Shown piece by piece: positions 40,512 through 48,354 of a stretch of 48,354 nucleotides of DNA. Origin of the DNA: Planctomycetota bacterium. GTDB taxonomy: Bacteria; Planctomycetota; UBA11346. The position numbers were made by a program, and so were the translations under genes. Under the pieces are notes generated by a model. It made no database searches and had not been told where the DNA came from. It was given only the letters and a program-made list of their open reading frames with translations. Position 1 is the stretch's first letter; each line of letters starts with the position of its first letter. Where the stretch lies: the NCBI GenBank assembly GCA_023150565.1, contig JAKLKR010000014.1:1-48354 (forward strand), given 5' to 3'.

Positions 40512-41303
40512 ATGAGGCATCCCTTCTTCGCGACCCGTCGGCCCGTCATCGCCGGGATCATGGCCGGGCAGACGCCCGCCGAACTGATCGCCGAGGCCAG
40601 GAACGCGGAATTCGCAGGCGCGCATGCGGTGGCCATCGATCTGGCCGACTTCAGGCCGGAATTCAGGAACACCGCGTCGCTCAAGGAGGTCGTCAGCGCG
40701 GTCGAGCTGCCCTTCATGTTCTTCTTCTACCGCCAGGACAAGTGGGCGTCGTCGGATGACGGCCAGCGGCAGGAGGTGCTGCTCGCCGCCGCTACTGCCG
40801 GCGCCGCCATGATCGACGTGATGGGCGATCTCTACGACCCGTCCCCGCTGGAGATCACCCGCAAGCCGGGGGCCGTGGACCAGCAGCGCAGGCTGATCGA
40901 CCGGATCCACGCCGCCGGTGCCCAGGTGGTGATGTCGTCCCATATCCAGGGTCCGCGCAGCACCGACCAGGTGGTCGAGCACCTGCTGGAGTTCGAGCGG
41001 CGCGGCGCCGACGTGGTGAAGGCGGTGACGGTGGTCGACACCCAGGAGGAGCTGGCCGAGGCCATCCGCACCACCATGGTCCTCCACCGCACCCTGACCA
41101 AGCCGTTCATCCACCTCTGCAACGGCAGGTTCGGCCGCCCGCACCGCTTCCTCAGCCCGATCCTCGGCGGCGCCATCCATTTCGCCGTCGTGCGCTATGA
41201 ACCGCGCTACCAGATGGGGCAGCCGACCATCGAGGCCATGCGCGCGGTGCTCGACAACATCCATTGGACCATCAACGACGTCCCGGCCCAGGAGCAGGCA
41301 TGA
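40512..41303 (+). CDS. Type I 3-dehydroquinate dehydratase-like (AroD fold) enzyme
   Basis: A 263-residue barrel with the landmarks of class I dehydroquinase: VIAGIMAGQTPAELIAEA, AVAIDLADF, a His in VVMSSHIQGP (His144) and a Schiff-base Lys in ADVVKAVTVV (Lys170), close to the positions of the catalytic pair in the well-known enzyme. GRPHRFLSPILGGAIHF replaces the usual substrate-closing loop. The surrounding genes are redox enzymes of a catabolic type, not shikimate biosynthesis, so it may dehydrate a related keto-cyclitol or keto-sugar. The stop overlaps the next start as ATGA (41300-41303). Confidence 0.8.
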   Translation: MRHPFFATRRPVIAGIMAGQTPAELIAEARNAEFAGAHAVAIDLADFRPEFRNTASLKEVVSAVELPFMFFFYRQDKWASSDDGQRQEVLLAAATAGAAMIDVMGDLYDPSPLEITRKPGAVDQQRRLIDRIHAAGAQVVMSSHIQGPRSTDQVVEHLLEFERRGADVVKAVTVVDTQEELAEAIRTTMVLHRTLTKPFIHLCNGRFGRPHRFLSPILGGAIHFAVVRYEPRYQMGQPTIEAMRAVLDNIHWTINDVPAQEQA

Positions 41304-42370
41304 AGAAGATAGCGTTCGGCATCTGCGGGCTTGGACGCATCGGCCAGGTCCATCTGCGCCATTTCTCCAAGGCCGGGGAGCAGTACGAGCTCGCCGCCCT
41401 CTGCGACATCGATGCGGAGCGGGCACGGACCATCTCCACCCAGCACGGCTGCGCCGGCTACACCGCCTACAGCGAGTTCCTGCGCCACCCGGGGCTGGAA
41501 CTGGTGATCATCGCCAACCGCTCGCTCGACCACGCCCGCAGCGCCGAGGAGGCCCTGGTCGCCGGGAGGACCGTCCTGCTCGAAAAGCCCATCGGGGTGA
41601 CGGTGGCCGACCATGCGTTGCTGCGGGACCTGGTGGCGCGCTTCCCCGGGCGCCTCTTCTTCTGCCACAACCACCGCTTCGAGCCGGCCTTCGCCAACAT
41701 GATGGCGATCATGGCCTCCGGCATCCTCGGGCGCGTCCATGTGGTGAAGCTGTGCAAGCACCACGGCTTCCTGCGCCGCGACGACTGGCAGATGCGCCTG
41801 GATTGCGGCGGCGGGCAGCTCAGCGTCTGGGGTCCGCATCTGCTCGACCAGGGCCTGCAGTTCCTCGGATCGCCGGTGCGGCGGGTCGACAGCCACCTCC
41901 GCCGCATCCTCACCCCGGGGGATGCCGATGACCACGTCCGCATCCTGCTGGCGGGCGAGGACGGCCCGCTGGTCGAAATCGAGATCGGCAACGCCATGGC
42001 CGAGATCGGCCCCTACTGCACCCTGATCGGCGACCGCGGCATGCTCACCTGCAACCAGGAGCAGACCCAGCTCCGGCTGCGCTACCTCGACCCCGGCTTC
42101 GCCTGGGGCGAGGCGGTGGCGAGCGCAGGGACGCCCGGGCTGGACTACTGGTCGTCCTTCGCCGCCCCGCTCCCCTGGGTCGAGGAGGACCGTCCGGTGA
42201 CCCCGGCGGTGAACATGTGGGAATACGTCGAGGAGGCCATGGTCGGACACCTGCACGCTGCGCTGCGCGGCGGCGTACCGTTCCCGGTGACCAGCGCCCA
42301 GGCGCTGGAGGTGGTGCGCATCACCGAGCTGGTGAAGCGCCAGAACCCGCAGTTCGCCTGGCTGTCATGA
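41300..42370 (+). CDS. Gfo/Idh/MocA-family oxidoreductase, first copy
   Basis: A 356-residue NAD(P)-dependent dehydrogenase. The Rossmann motif GLGRIG is at residues 10-15, the catalytic EKPIG Lys-Pro at 95-98, and a second-domain segment CGGGQLSVWGPHLLDQGLQFL carries the usual Asp/His region. This is the inositol-dehydrogenase and glucose-fructose-oxidoreductase group, acting on sugars or cyclitols. AGGAG six bases before ATG 41300 is its ribosome binding site. Both ends overlap neighbours as ATGA, so it is coupled within the operon. The exact substrate is unknown. Confidence 0.9.
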   Translation: MKKIAFGICGLGRIGQVHLRHFSKAGEQYELAALCDIDAERARTISTQHGCAGYTAYSEFLRHPGLELVIIANRSLDHARSAEEALVAGRTVLLEKPIGVTVADHALLRDLVARFPGRLFFCHNHRFEPAFANMMAIMASGILGRVHVVKLCKHHGFLRRDDWQMRLDCGGGQLSVWGPHLLDQGLQFLGSPVRRVDSHLRRILTPGDADDHVRILLAGEDGPLVEIEIGNAMAEIGPYCTLIGDRGMLTCNQEQTQLRLRYLDPGFAWGEAVASAGTPGLDYWSSFAAPLPWVEEDRPVTPAVNMWEYVEEAMVGHLHAALRGGVPFPVTSAQALEVVRITELVKRQNPQFAWLS

Positions 42371-43410
42371 GCCTGCGTCCTCCGCGCGAGCGCCTCCGCA
42401 TCGGCCAGATCGGGGTCTGCCACGAGCACGCCGAGGGCAAGATGCGCACCCTGCGCGCCCTGCCCGCGGTGTTCGAGGTGGTGGGCGTGGTCGACGACCG
42501 CGCCGCCACCGCCGGTTCGGCGCGTTTCGCCGGCGACGACCTGGCGGCCTACGACGGCTTGCGCTGGATGAGCGAGGCTGAGCTGCTGGCCCTGCCCGAC
42601 CTGGACGCGGTGGTGGTCGAGACCCCCAATGCCGACCTGGTGCCGACCGCGCTGCGCTGCCTGGAACGCGGCCTGCCCATGCACCTGGACAAGCCCGCCG
42701 GCTGGGATCTCGCCCTCTACGACCGCCTGCTGGCGGGCTGCGATGCCCGCGGCCTGCCGTTCCAGATGGGCTACATGTTCCGCAACAACCCCGGCTTCCG
42801 CTTCTGCCTGCAGGCCATCCGCGCCGGCTGGATCGGCGAGGTGTGCGAGATCCAGGCGGACATGAGCCACGACTACGGCGGCGAGCCCTACCAGCGCTAC
42901 CTGGGGGCCATGCCCGGCGGCATCATGTTCAACCTCGGCTGCCACCTGATCGACTTCGTCATCGAGGCCCTGGGCCGGCCGGAGCGCATCACCCCGTTCC
43001 TGCGCTCCGCCCCCGGCGATGCCGCCGCCATCCCCAACAACACCCTGGCGGTGCTGGAATACCCCCAGGCCATGGCGACGGTGCGGGCGTGCAGCCGCAA
43101 GGTCGCCGGGCTGGAGCAGCGCCGCCTCACCGTCTGCGGCACCAACGGCACCATCGAGCTGTGCCCGCTGGAGCGTTTCGACGGCGAGCCCCTGCTGCTG
43201 CACCTCACCCTGCGCGAGGCCCGCGGCGGGCATGCCGCCGGCCGCCAGGTCATCGACCTGGGCGTGCGCCGGGACCGCTACCAGGACCACCTGCTGGAGT
43301 TCGCCCGCATCATCCGTGGCGAGGAGCAGGACCGCCGCGGCCGCGCCCACGACCGCCTGGTCCACGAGGCGGTCCTGGCGGCCTCCGGTTGCGCGCCCTG
43401 GCCAGGATGA
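42367..43410 (+). CDS. Gfo/Idh/MocA-family oxidoreductase, second copy
   Basis: A 347-residue relative of its neighbour but only distantly similar. The N-terminal Rossmann segment RIGQIGVCHEHAEGKM departs from the GXGXXG norm; MHLDKPAG (Lys about 108) supplies the family's Lys-Pro motif; PGGIMFNLGCHLIDFVIEALG is the second-domain signature. The odd nucleotide motif could change the cofactor mode, for example to a tightly bound NAD. Its start overlaps the preceding stop as ATGA (42367-42370). Two such enzymes in one operon suggest oxidation and later re-reduction of one molecule at different positions. Confidence 0.88.
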   Translation: MSLRPPRERLRIGQIGVCHEHAEGKMRTLRALPAVFEVVGVVDDRAATAGSARFAGDDLAAYDGLRWMSEAELLALPDLDAVVVETPNADLVPTALRCLERGLPMHLDKPAGWDLALYDRLLAGCDARGLPFQMGYMFRNNPGFRFCLQAIRAGWIGEVCEIQADMSHDYGGEPYQRYLGAMPGGIMFNLGCHLIDFVIEALGRPERITPFLRSAPGDAAAIPNNTLAVLEYPQAMATVRACSRKVAGLEQRRLTVCGTNGTIELCPLERFDGEPLLLHLTLREARGGHAAGRQVIDLGVRRDRYQDHLLEFARIIRGEEQDRRGRAHDRLVHEAVLAASGCAPWPG

Positions 43411-43460
43411 TGCGCAGGCCATCAGCCGCTCCGATCCGTCGACCACTCCGAGGAACCAGC

Positions 43461-44213
43461 ATGGACAGCAGCGAATTCACCGACCAGGTCGCCATCATCA
43501 CCGGTGCCGCCTCCGGCATGGGCCTGCTCGCGGCCCGGCGCCTGCTGGCTGCCGGGGCGGCGGTGCTCCTGGTCGACGCCAACCAGGAGGCGGTGACGGC
43601 GGCGGTGGCGGGGTGCGCCGAGGCCGGCGGCAGGGCGGTGGCGGTGGTGGCGGACGTGCGCCGCTACGACCAGGTCGAGCAGGCGGCCGCCCAGGCCCTG
43701 CAGCGCTTCGGCCGCATCGACCTCCTGCTCAACGTCGCCGGCGGCGCTGAGACCCGGGTCCTGGGCCTGCCACTGCCGTTCCACGAGCTGCCGGTCGAGG
43801 CCATCGACTGGGGCCTGGACGTGAACCTCAAGGGGCCGGTCTACTTCAGCCGCGCGGTGCTGCCGGCGATGATCGCGCGCAAGCGCGGCGTGATCATCAA
43901 CCTGGGCTCGGTCACCGGGATGGAGGGGGCGGCGGGTGCGGCGTGCTACAGCGCGGCCAAGAGCGGCCTCATCGGCTTCACCAAGTCGCTGGCGCTGTGC
44001 GGCGCCCCGCATGGCGTGCGCGCCTGCTGCGTGACCCCGGGTCCGGTCCTCACCCGGCCGGGCATGGCGGCGATGAAGACTCGCCTGGGGCGCGCCGCCG
44101 AACCCCAGGAGGTGGTCGACCTGATCCTGTTCCTGTGTTCCGAGCGGGCGGCGTTCATCACCGGCTCGAACCATGTCATCGACGGCGGCCGCCTGTGCGG
44201 CGGCCCGGATTGA
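43461..44213 (+). CDS. Short-chain dehydrogenase/reductase (SDR)
   Basis: A 250-residue classical SDR. The cofactor motif TGAASGMG is at 14-21, followed by NVAG at 91-94 and the catalytic Ser150, Tyr163 and Lys167 (LGSVTG and CYSAAKSG). The C-terminus FITGSNHVIDGGRLCGG is standard. GAGGAA eight bases before ATG 43461 is its ribosome binding site. An Asp in the second strand (VLLVDANQE) favours NAD over NADP. It is the fifth gene of the LacI-controlled operon and presumably oxidises or reduces a hydroxyl of the same substrate. Confidence 0.92.
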   Translation: MDSSEFTDQVAIITGAASGMGLLAARRLLAAGAAVLLVDANQEAVTAAVAGCAEAGGRAVAVVADVRRYDQVEQAAAQALQRFGRIDLLLNVAGGAETRVLGLPLPFHELPVEAIDWGLDVNLKGPVYFSRAVLPAMIARKRGVIINLGSVTGMEGAAGAACYSAAKSGLIGFTKSLALCGAPHGVRACCVTPGPVLTRPGMAAMKTRLGRAAEPQEVVDLILFLCSERAAFITGSNHVIDGGRLCGGPD

Positions 44214-44306
44214 ACCGGACCGGGGCCTGACCGGGCGGCCTCGCCCACGGGTTTCACCGGCCGCGCCGCCGGCACGCATCAAAGCATCGACCAGGGAGAC
44301 GGATCC

Positions 44307-45317
44307 ATGAAACGGCACATCATCGCGTTCACCGGCGTGCGGCGGGTCGAGATGCAGGAGGAGGACCTGCGCGCTCCTGGCGAGCACGAGCTGCTGGTGC
44401 GCAACGAGGTGTCGGCGATCAGCGCCGGCACCGAGCGCGCCTGCCTGCTCGACCTGCCCAACCTCGCCGATTCCAAGCCGGGGCAGTTCCCCAAATACCT
44501 GGGTTACAGCGGCGTCGGGGTGGTGGTGGACAAGGGTCGCGCCGTCACCGGATTCGCGGTCGGCGACCGCGTGCTCACCCACTGGGGCAGCGTGCACGCC
44601 GACCACAACTACATCGCCCAGGACCAGGCGGTGCGCATCGATGATCCGGCGCTGCGCGCGGACCATGCGGTGTTCGCGGTGATCGCCGGCTTCTCGCTCA
44701 ACGCCATCCGCAAGACCCGCTTCGAGATCGGCGAAAGCGCGGCGGTGGTGGGGATGGGCATCCTGGGCTCCTTCGCGCTCGCGCTGCTGCGCAGCGCCGG
44801 CGCCGTGCCGCTGGTCGCCACCGACCTCAGCGCGCGCCGGCGCGAGCTGGCGCGCGCCCTCGGCGCCCACCATGCCCTCGATCCCGCCGATCCCGCATGC
44901 AGCGCCAGGATCAGGGAGGTGACCCAGGGTGGAGCCAAGGTGGTCATCGAGGTCACCGGCCAGGCGGTGGCCCTGAAGCAGTGCCTCGGCTTCACCGCCC
45001 GGGGCGGGCGGGTGGCCCTGCTCGGCTGCACGCGGGTCTCGGATGCGGCGATCGACTTCTACCAGGAGGTCCACCGCCCCGGGGTCGAGATCGTCGGCGC
45101 CCACACCGATGCCCGGGCGGCGCGGGAATCCCGGCCGCATGCGTGGACCTGGCAGGACGATGCACGCGCCCTGCTGGCGCTCATGGGCGACAGGCGGCTG
45201 GCGGTCGCACGCATCCTGTCGGCCAGCTTCAAGCCCGGTGATGCGGCGGAGGTCTACCGTCAACTGGCGGAGGATCCCGACTTCCCGGTGGGCGCGGTGT
45301 TCGACTGGGGGAAGTGA
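44307..45317 (+). CDS. Zinc-lacking alcohol-dehydrogenase-like MDR oxidoreductase
   Basis: A 336-residue medium-chain dehydrogenase: VSAISAGTERACLLD, YLGYSGVGVVVDKG, GDRVLTHWGSVHADHNYI, a Rossmann motif in AAVVGMGILGSFALALLRSAGAVPLVATD, then GGRVALLGCTRVSDAAIDFY. The Cys-His-Glu catalytic zinc ligands and the four-Cys structural lobe of true alcohol dehydrogenases are absent. Similar proteins act on sugar or cyclitol alcohols, for example in threonine- or sorbitol-dehydrogenase-like and bacteriochlorophyll-type oxidations. It starts 93 bases after the SDR gene and ends the operon, 15 bases before the convergent CobW-type gene. Its ribosome site is GGGAG ten bases upstream. Confidence 0.85.
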   Translation: MKRHIIAFTGVRRVEMQEEDLRAPGEHELLVRNEVSAISAGTERACLLDLPNLADSKPGQFPKYLGYSGVGVVVDKGRAVTGFAVGDRVLTHWGSVHADHNYIAQDQAVRIDDPALRADHAVFAVIAGFSLNAIRKTRFEIGESAAVVGMGILGSFALALLRSAGAVPLVATDLSARRRELARALGAHHALDPADPACSARIREVTQGGAKVVIEVTGQAVALKQCLGFTARGGRVALLGCTRVSDAAIDFYQEVHRPGVEIVGAHTDARAARESRPHAWTWQDDARALLALMGDRRLAVARILSASFKPGDAAEVYRQLAEDPDFPVGAVFDWGK

Positions 45318-45332
45318 AGTCCCGTTTCCGCT

Positions 45333-46409
45333 TCACCGGTCGCGATGGACCGGGCGCGGCTCGCTGGGCGCGAAGCAGCGCCACTCGCGCGCCCTCCAGC
45401 CGGGGGCGGCGGCGTCGAGGGCGGCGCGCACCAGCCCTTCCAGCCGGGCGGGTTCCGCCGCCACCCGGGCGTTGACCAGCAGGCGCGCCGGCGCCGCCGC
45501 GGGGGCGTCGCCGGACAGGTCCAGGCCCTCGGCCCCGCCGGTGAGCTGGGCGCGCACCTGGCCGCCGCCGGCCTCGACCAGCAGCTTGAGGTGGGCCACC
45601 ACCAGCCCGGCGGCGGCGCAGCGGGCGGCGAGGTCGGCGGCCAGGGCGCGGGTCCAGGCGCCGCGGCCCACCGCCGCGCACGCCGGCAGCGCGCAGTCGG
45701 CGTTGAGCCAGCCGAGCGCGGCCTCGCCGGCGGCGTAGGTCGGGTAGTCGACCGCGACCGCGCGCGGGGCGGCGCCCTCGGCGCCGAGGATGCGCTCCAG
45801 CCAGGCGTCGACGCCGTCGCCGCTGCGCGCCGACAGCGCCAGCAGCTCCGCCCCGGGCAGCTCGCGGGCCAGGCCGGCGCGCAGCGCGGCCTGGCGCTCC
45901 GGCGCCACCAGGTCGGCCTTGGCCAGCGCCACCAGCGCGGCCTCGGCCAGCTGGGTGTGGAAGATGTGGCGCACCGGGGCGGGGAAGCCGCCGTCGTCGC
46001 CGGCCAGGTACAGCTCCAGGCGCAGGGGGTCGGCGAGCACGGTGTAGGGCGCCAGGCGGAAGCGGTCGGCGTGCAGCCGGCGCAGGGGCGCGATCACGGT
46101 GGCGGCGAGATCGGTGCACGAGCCCACCGGCTCGGCCAGGATCACGGTCGGCCGGCCGCGCGCCTGCAGCCGCGCGCAGGCCGCCACCAGGCCGTCGAAA
46201 TCGCAGCAGAAGCACGAGCCCGCCACCTCCTCGACCGGGGCGGCTGCCGCGAGCAGGGCGCTATCCACCAGCCCGGCGGCCTGGTCATTGGTCACCACCC
46301 CCACGTCGATGCCGCGGGCGCGCAGCCGACGCACCGCCGCGCCGATCAGGGTGGTCTTGCCGGCACCGAGGAAGCCGCCCACCAGGGCGAGGGTGACGGG
46401 CTGGGTCAT
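45333..46409 (-). CDS. CobW/COG0523-type GTPase, first copy
   Basis: A 358-residue metallochaperone-type GTPase. Walker A is GGFLGAGKTT (11-20); the metal-binding CXCC motif is GSCFCC (Cys 66, 68, 69); Walker B lies in TVILAEPVGS. The base-specificity motif reads AKAD in place of NKXD, which is unusual. The C-terminal part carries a beta-rich domain rather than the standard CobW C-terminal domain. ATG 46409 overlaps the stop of the next CobW-type gene as ATGA. Proximity to corrinoid methyltransferases suggests metal or cobalamin supply to them; this is inference, as COG0523 proteins serve several metals. Confidence 0.88.
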   Translation of the reverse strand: MTQPVTLALVGGFLGAGKTTLIGAAVRRLRARGIDVGVVTNDQAAGLVDSALLAAAAPVEEVAGSCFCCDFDGLVAACARLQARGRPTVILAEPVGSCTDLAATVIAPLRRLHADRFRLAPYTVLADPLRLELYLAGDDGGFPAPVRHIFHTQLAEAALVALAKADLVAPERQAALRAGLARELPGAELLALSARSGDGVDAWLERILGAEGAAPRAVAVDYPTYAAGEAALGWLNADCALPACAAVGRGAWTRALAADLAARCAAAGLVVAHLKLLVEAGGGQVRAQLTGGAEGLDLSGDAPAAAPARLLVNARVAAEPARLEGLVRAALDAAAPGWRAREWRCFAPSEPRPVHRDR

Positions 46410-47302
46410 GGGGACTCCTTGAGTTCGCGCACCAGCGCCTCGGCCTCGGCCTGGCGCCGGGAGTCGGCGATCAGGGCCAGGCCGCGCACCCGTCCGTCGC
46501 CCGTCACCTGGCGCCAGTCGATGCCGGCGGCGGTGAGGTCGAGCTCGAGCGCCCCGCCGGCGGTGTCGACCACCCCCTTGGCGCGCAGCAGCACGCCGTC
46601 GGCGGCGCGCAGGCGGGCCTCCAGCCGGGCCGGGTCGAGCGGGCGCGGCAGCGCCACCGACAGCCCGAGGTAGCGGGCGTCGCGGCATTCGCTCAGGGCG
46701 CCGTGCAGGGTGCGCGCCGGGCGCGGACCGAACAGCTCGGTGGCGCAGGCGCCACGCACCGTGCGCTCGATGCGCGCCGCCGGGTTGACGCCGCGGATCA
46801 GCTCCTCGGCGCGGGCGATGGCGGCGGCGTCGAACAGGTCGCACTTGTTGAGCAGCACCACATCGGCGGCCAGCAGCTGGGCTTCCAGTGCCGGCAGGGT
46901 GTCGAGCAGCTTGGGCAGGGTGCCGGGATCGGCCAGGCACACCACGCTGGTCAGCTCGTAGGTGCGGTCGAGGCGGGTGTCGCGCAGCAGGTCGTCGACC
47001 ACGCGCGGGTCGGCCATGCCGCTCGCCTCGACCACCACCGCGTGGCAGCCGGGGAAGCGATGCGGCAGCTCGCCGAGCTGGAGCAGGAACTCGCCCACCA
47101 GGCATTTGCAGAAGATCGAGCCGCCGGGGATGGCGACGGTGTCGGGCCCGCAGGCGGCCAGGCGCGCGCCGTCGACATCGAGGGCCGAGAACTCGTTGAC
47201 CAGGAACACCAGCCCCGCGCGCCCCGGCCGCTGCGCCACCTGCTGCAGGAAGGTGGTCTTGCCGCAGCCGAGGAAGCCGGTGACCAGGGCGAGGGGGATC
47301 AT
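46406..47302 (-). CDS. CobW/COG0523-type GTPase, second copy
   Basis: A 298-residue GTPase: Walker A TGFLGCGKTT (8-17), switch segment FLVNEFSALDVDG, a metal motif reduced to Cys-Lys-Cys (GGSIFCKC, Cys 65 and 67), EASGMADP, and the guanine motif NKCD in VVLLNKCDLF. The C-terminal CobW domain is short and ends in ALIADSRRQAEAEALVRELKESP. The overlap with the first CobW gene makes a coupled pair of two dissimilar members, which may work as a heteromeric metal-insertion unit. ATG 47302 lies 19 bases after the stop of the unrecognised gene upstream. Confidence 0.88.
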   Translation of the reverse strand: MIPLALVTGFLGCGKTTFLQQVAQRPGRAGLVFLVNEFSALDVDGARLAACGPDTVAIPGGSIFCKCLVGEFLLQLGELPHRFPGCHAVVVEASGMADPRVVDDLLRDTRLDRTYELTSVVCLADPGTLPKLLDTLPALEAQLLAADVVLLNKCDLFDAAAIARAEELIRGVNPAARIERTVRGACATELFGPRPARTLHGALSECRDARYLGLSVALPRPLDPARLEARLRAADGVLLRAKGVVDTAGGALELDLTAAGIDWRQVTGDGRVRGLALIADSRRQAEAEALVRELKESP

Positions 47303-47321
47303 GGCGGGGGTCCTGGGGTGG

Positions 47322-48353
47322 TCAGCACGATGCCGGGTCGGCCCAGCGGGTCCATGCGTCGCGCGCGTGCTGCTCGCGCGCCCGCTGCGCCTGCAGCGCG
47401 GCGGCGGCCCACTGGCGGGCGAAGGCGGCGGGGGGGACCTGGGCCAACCGGCCCCAGCGCTCGCCGGGCACGGCCTGGCAGGCCTGGAACAGGGACTCGA
47501 GCCGCGCCGCCGCCGCCCCGCACAGCTGCGCGCGCAGGTTGCGCGCCTCGGCGGCGAGGCCGGGGCCGACGCTGGCCGGCAGTGCCGAGCGCCCGCCCAG
47601 CAGCACCGCCAGGGCCCGGCGTTCGAGCGTGGCCCACGGGAGTGGCGGGTCCTCATCGGCGGCTGGGCCGCCCTGCCCGTTGGCCAGGCCGGCGTGGGGC
47701 AGGTGCTCCAGGGCCGCCATGAGGCGTCCTGCCATCGCTTCCGGCAGGCGCAGGCCGTCATCTGCCGGCGCCAGGGCCAGCAGCGCGGCCTGGCCGGCGG
47801 CCTCGCGCAGCGGGCGCACCACCGCCCGCACCGCCAGGTCGGCTGCGGCCAGGGCGCGCAGGTTGGCGAGCGCCGGCAGGGCGGGATCGGCCAGCGCCGG
47901 CACCAGCCCCAGGCGGTGTCCTCCTTCCAGCCGCAGGCAGCCGCCGACCAGGCGGCCGGCGAGGGTGAGCAGGCCGGCAGACCCCGGGGCGAGGGCCGTG
48001 GCGACCTGGTCGGCCAGCGGGCGCGCGAACAGGCTGGCCAGGGGCGTCTGGTCCCAGGTTGCGCCGGCGGCGCGCACCGCCTGCACCGCCGCCCCGGCGC
48101 CGAGCCGGCCGTCGGCCGAGGCGGTGGCGTCCTGCACCAGGGCCCCGGCGCGCACCAGTTCGGCATGGGCCAGGCTGAGATCCCCCAGCCGCACACCGCC
48201 GCGCCAGGCCTGCAGCACCCGCTCCACCCCGCCGGGCTGGACATCGGACAGCGACCACAGCCGGCCGTGGGCATCGGCCAGCCAGGTGGCGACCCCGGCC
48301 CAGCCGCCGCGGGTGGCCACCGGCTCGCTGCACAGGCCGACCAGCCGCAGGTT
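47322..48353 (-). CDS. Unrecognised protein, 5' end outside the window
   Basis: The frame is open to the right edge, so at least 343 residues are present and the start is missing; GTG 48320 is the first internal start but the preceding codons (NLRLVGLCSEP) look like part of the protein. It is Ala/Leu/Arg-rich and mostly helical, with no transmembrane segment. The stretch ATWLADAHGRLWSLSDVQPG faintly recalls proteins encoded near SWIM zinc-finger genes, but I cannot confirm this. It is co-directional with the two CobW-type genes, 19 bases upstream of them, so it may be a client or partner of those GTPases. I assign no function. Confidence 0.65.
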   Translation of the reverse strand, partial: NLRLVGLCSEPVATRGGWAGVATWLADAHGRLWSLSDVQPGGVERVLQAWRGGVRLGDLSLAHAELVRAGALVQDATASADGRLGAGAAVQAVRAAGATWDQTPLASLFARPLADQVATALAPGSAGLLTLAGRLVGGCLRLEGGHRLGLVPALADPALPALANLRALAAADLAVRAVVRPLREAAGQAALLALAPADDGLRLPEAMAGRLMAALEHLPHAGLANGQGGPAADEDPPLPWATLERRALAVLLGGRSALPASVGPGLAAEARNLRAQLCGAAAARLESLFQACQAVPGERWGRLAQVPPAAFARQWAAAALQAQRAREQHARDAWTRWADPASC

Positions 48354-48354
48354 C

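Noticed and set aside
1-48354. CRISPR arrays, tRNA or rRNA genes, intact transposases
   Set aside because: No regularly spaced repeats with unique spacers, no cloverleaf-like or rRNA segments and no transposase-like proteins were seen on either strand.

Overview
The window is a GC-rich bacterial chromosome segment (clearly above 70% G+C by eye) packed with long genes and short gaps; no gap between genes exceeds about 230 bases. A pseudopilin with an H-X9-D signature near its C-terminus, GntR/LacI/AraC regulators sitting beside large secreted glycoside hydrolases, and the absence of SusC/SusD genes suggest a member of the PVC group (Lentisphaerota, Planctomycetota, Kiritimatiellota or a relative). 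This placement is inferred from gene style only. No rRNA, tRNA, CRISPR array or intact insertion sequence was seen.

Left part, 1-7060 (+ strand): a secreted alpha/beta hydrolase, a 1588-residue GH2-type protein, and the N-terminal stub of a further esterase. The stub is cut off at an AT-rich junction that abuts the end of a metF gene. From 7060 to 21996 everything is on the minus strand. Read in that direction it runs: GntR-type regulator, pseudopilin, two tandem paralogous GH71/GH99-like proteins with C-terminal concanavalin-like domains, an SGNH hydrolase, a lipoprotein of the same broad GH type, an acetyl-esterase-like hydrolase and metF. Several stop/start overlaps suggest one long polysaccharide-degradation operon led by its own regulator. 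At 22-27.3 kb lie a divergent membrane acetyltransferase, an AraC-type regulator and an agarase-like glycoside hydrolase.

The 27.3-38.3 kb region is a one-carbon island: amidohydrolase, pterin-binding corrinoid methyltransferase, a MetV-MetF fusion, AraC regulator, UroD-type protein, ferredoxin-type corrinoid activator (RACo-like), DUF1638 protein, corrinoid protein, a second UroD-type methyltransferase and another AraC regulator. Together they could take a methyl group from an unknown donor to a corrinoid protein and then to tetrahydrofolate, reactivate inactivated corrinoid with the RACo-like protein, and oxidise or use the methyl-folate through the MetV-MetF fusion. Direct repeats and palindromes with a common TGATCGG core sit in its promoter regions.

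The 38.3-45.3 kb region holds a LacI regulator and a tightly packed plus-strand operon: quinone-oxidoreductase-like reductase, type I dehydroquinase-like protein, two Gfo/Idh/MocA oxidoreductases, an SDR and a zinc-lacking alcohol-dehydrogenase-like protein. A 19-base perfect palindrome lies between regulator and operon. This looks like an undescribed catabolic route for a cyclic polyol or oxidised sugar. The right end carries two CobW-type metallochaperone GTPases, overlapping by four bases, and a protein I do not recognise that runs off the window.
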